64,000 nucleotides of DNA from Salinicola halimionae. GTDB lineage: Bacteria; Pseudomonadota; Gammaproteobacteria; Pseudomonadales; Halomonadaceae. The notes below the pieces were generated by a model, which saw only the letters and a program-made list of their open reading frames with translations, was not told the DNA's origin and did no database searches. Within the stretch, counting starts at the first letter, position 1, and each line of letters opens with the position of its first letter. Below are positions 62,674 through 64,000 of the stretch, one piece after another. The translations under genes and the position numbers were made by a program. The DNA is taken from assembly GCF_003206065.1 (NCBI RefSeq), contig NZ_PZJQ01000004.1:432864-496863 (forward strand), read 5' to 3'.

Positions 62674-63177
62674 TCAGTCGAAGTCGACGAACTCGTGGGG
62701 CGCTTTCACGGCATGTTGGCGCGGCTTTTCATGCACGCAAATCACGCGGCAATTGGCGACATGCGTCACCTTGTGCGACACGCTGCCGATCATCAGGCCC
62801 TTGAACTGCCCGACACCACGACTTCCCATGACGATGGCATCGACGCCGAGTCGCTCCGCTTCCTCGACGATGACCTTGGCGGGTGCGCCCTGCTTGATCA
62901 GGGTTTCGAACTCGCCGTTGTAACCGGGAAAAGAGGGCAGCGTGTCGAGGGCGACACTGAGAATGGCGTTACCCTCTTTCTCGGCGGTCTCGACGGACGC
63001 CGCCTTGATCGCCGCTTCGAGACTGAGTAGTTCGCCACGGTGAAGCTGAGGATAGGGATCGCGCACATTGAGCAGATAAAGTTTGCCTTGCACCGGGGCA
63101 GCCAACTGGCAGGCGACGTTGAGTGCCGTGCGCGAATCTTCGGAACCATCGATGGGAATCAGCAGAGACTTGAACAT
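62674..63177 (-). CDS. Universal stress protein (UspA family)
   Basis: A 167-residue UspA-fold protein. MFKSLLIPIDGSEDSRTALN holds the conserved Asp, and the ATP-binding loop GSRGVGQFKGLMIGSVSHKV has the G-x2-G-x9-G-S pattern, so it should bind ATP. A relatively long insert (HRGELLSLEAAIKAASVETA) separates the first strands. Stress survival is the general role; the start at 63177 follows GAGGTG. It is followed on the same strand by the DksA-like gene. Confidence 0.88.
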   Translation of the reverse strand: MFKSLLIPIDGSEDSRTALNVACQLAAPVQGKLYLLNVRDPYPQLHRGELLSLEAAIKAASVETAEKEGNAILSVALDTLPSFPGYNGEFETLIKQGAPAKVIVEEAERLGVDAIVMGSRGVGQFKGLMIGSVSHKVTHVANCRVICVHEKPRQHAVKAPHEFVDFD

Positions 63178-63399
63178 GAGACACCTCGTAGCCGTGACAG
63201 GATCCAGCGTCAGCGCTCGGAGGCCGCCTGGCTTTGGAGATTACCGCATTGCGGCTAGCCGACTCGCTCGTTCGACTTTCAACATAGGCTATCGGCGAGG
63301 AATCTCATAGCGGTTCGTTGTCGTATCGGTCGCGCACCTCGAGCCGAACATCGGTCCTGTGAAACTTCAGGAATGCGAAGATTTCGCCGCAGAGATTCC

Positions 63400-64000
63400 C
63401 TAGCGCTCCGCGCCGGCAGCCCCCTCGGTGACGACGTCATCCAGCCAGCTACTCGGGCCAACGCTATCGATGACCCGCAGATGCTCACCGCTGTTTTGTG
63501 CGGATAGATGCGCATCGGTCGCCACCAGCACCGTGCCGGGCGACAGTATCGGCAAGATTTTGGCCTTGAAACCATCGGGCACGACGACCTGATTGACCAC
63601 ATCGGCGGGAACGGCTTGCCCAGAGGCGTTCTCGTAACCGGGTACGCCGATGGCGATCCAGGTGGGCTGTGTGGCTTGCGCCGGGTCCGCACTGCCATGG
63701 GGTGGCTGATAACTGCCCTCGACGATATAAGCTCGTGTGCCTTTCACGTGATCCGGGCGCTTGAGTTCGACCCGAGAGCGTCCGATTTCGGTGCCGTTGC
63801 GGTAGGCTACCAACAGTTGATCGCTGCGACTCAATACCAGCGAAATGGGTCCCTCTGTCGGCGGATCCATGACCCAACGCCAACTGTTGCCGCTGGACAG
63901 TAGCGGCATGTCCACGTCGGCACCGGTCCGGGCATCGATCGGGCTGAGCGGGCCGGGATGGACCACTGATACCGACGCTTGTCCTTCCTTCGCGACCACC
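63400..64000 (-). CDS. Exported protein with L,D-transpeptidase-like fold, C-terminal part
   Basis: The frame runs off the right edge, so the N-terminus and any signal peptide are outside the window. The visible 200 residues contain GPISLVLSRSDQLLVAYRNG followed by TEIGRSRVELKRPDHVKGTR, close to the first strands of YkuD-type L,D-transpeptidases (cell-wall cross-linking). The usual HGC active-site motif is not found; instead QPTWIAIGVPGYENASGQAV and LSPGTVLVATDAHLSAQNSG follow. It may be a degenerate, non-catalytic member or another envelope protein. Family assignment is tentative. Confidence 0.5.
   Translation of the reverse strand, partial: VVAKEGQASVSVVHPGPLSPIDARTGADVDMPLLSSGNSWRWVMDPPTEGPISLVLSRSDQLLVAYRNGTEIGRSRVELKRPDHVKGTRAYIVEGSYQPPHGSADPAQATQPTWIAIGVPGYENASGQAVPADVVNQVVVPDGFKAKILPILSPGTVLVATDAHLSAQNSGEHLRVIDSVGPSSWLDDVVTEGAAGAER

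Overview
The window is a chromosomal segment of a GC-rich gammaproteobacterium. The best fit is a moderately halophilic member of the Halomonadaceae (Halomonas-like). This is inferred from a BCCT-type osmolyte carrier, a MatA/MatB plus MadL/MadM malonate locus, the carboxynorspermidine route to polyamines, very acidic linkers in AceF, FabV as enoyl reductase and LpxT. No database search was possible. No tRNA, rRNA, CRISPR array, integrase or transposase was seen, so the region reads as ordinary chromosome with small accessory cassettes.

Layout. (1) 1-5.0 kb: the N-terminal part of a luciferase-like oxidoreductase, then a tight five-gene minus-strand cassette: GNAT-like thermostable-hemolysin family protein, AMP-dependent ligase, heme-oxygenase-like metal oxygenase, short-chain dehydrogenase and an exported TPR protein. 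This is the most interesting unit of the window and looks like an undescribed small-molecule or lipid pathway. (2) 5.2-12.5 kb: a BCCT carrier, then malonate use: GntR regulator divergent from malonyl-CoA decarboxylase, malonyl-CoA synthetase and the two MadLM transporter subunits, with a perfect palindrome in the divergent gap. (3) 12.6-14.9 kb: a PAS-GGDEF cyclase and an EAL phosphodiesterase. (4) 15.0-19.7 kb: a carbohydrate cassette (MFS carrier, sugar isomerase/epimerase, Gfo/Idh dehydrogenase) divergent from a LacI-type regulator, with a perfect operator-like palindrome. (5) 19.9-26.6 kb: cell-wall, small stress and lipoprotein genes, a glutathione transferase and a two-component system. 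(6) 26.8-30.1 kb: metR/metE, ending in a strong terminator and a long hairpin element. (7) 30.4-47.4 kb: redox and detoxification genes (azoreductase, two related DoxX proteins, glyoxalase I, TspO, AidB-like dehydrogenase, glutathione peroxidase), signalling genes, lpxT, fabV, an AraC-type regulator and ampD. (8) 47.8-56.1 kb: housekeeping genes aceE, aceF, adk, tsaB, uppP and rsmJ. (9) 56.1-64 kb: an NlpE-like lipoprotein, a DMT exporter, a CsbD-like anchored protein, YnfA, the two polyamine genes, a LysR regulator, a DksA-like zinc finger, a universal stress protein and the edge of an exported protein.

Together the genes describe a free-living, osmotically stressed aerobe. Pyruvate and malonate feed acetyl-CoA, the envelope is maintained by LpxT, UppP and AmpD, carboxynorspermidine-type polyamine synthesis replaces the S-adenosylmethionine route at this locus, and there are several layers of thiol and aldehyde detoxification. 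Starts were re-chosen wherever a good ribosome binding site or family N-terminus lay inside a longer open frame.
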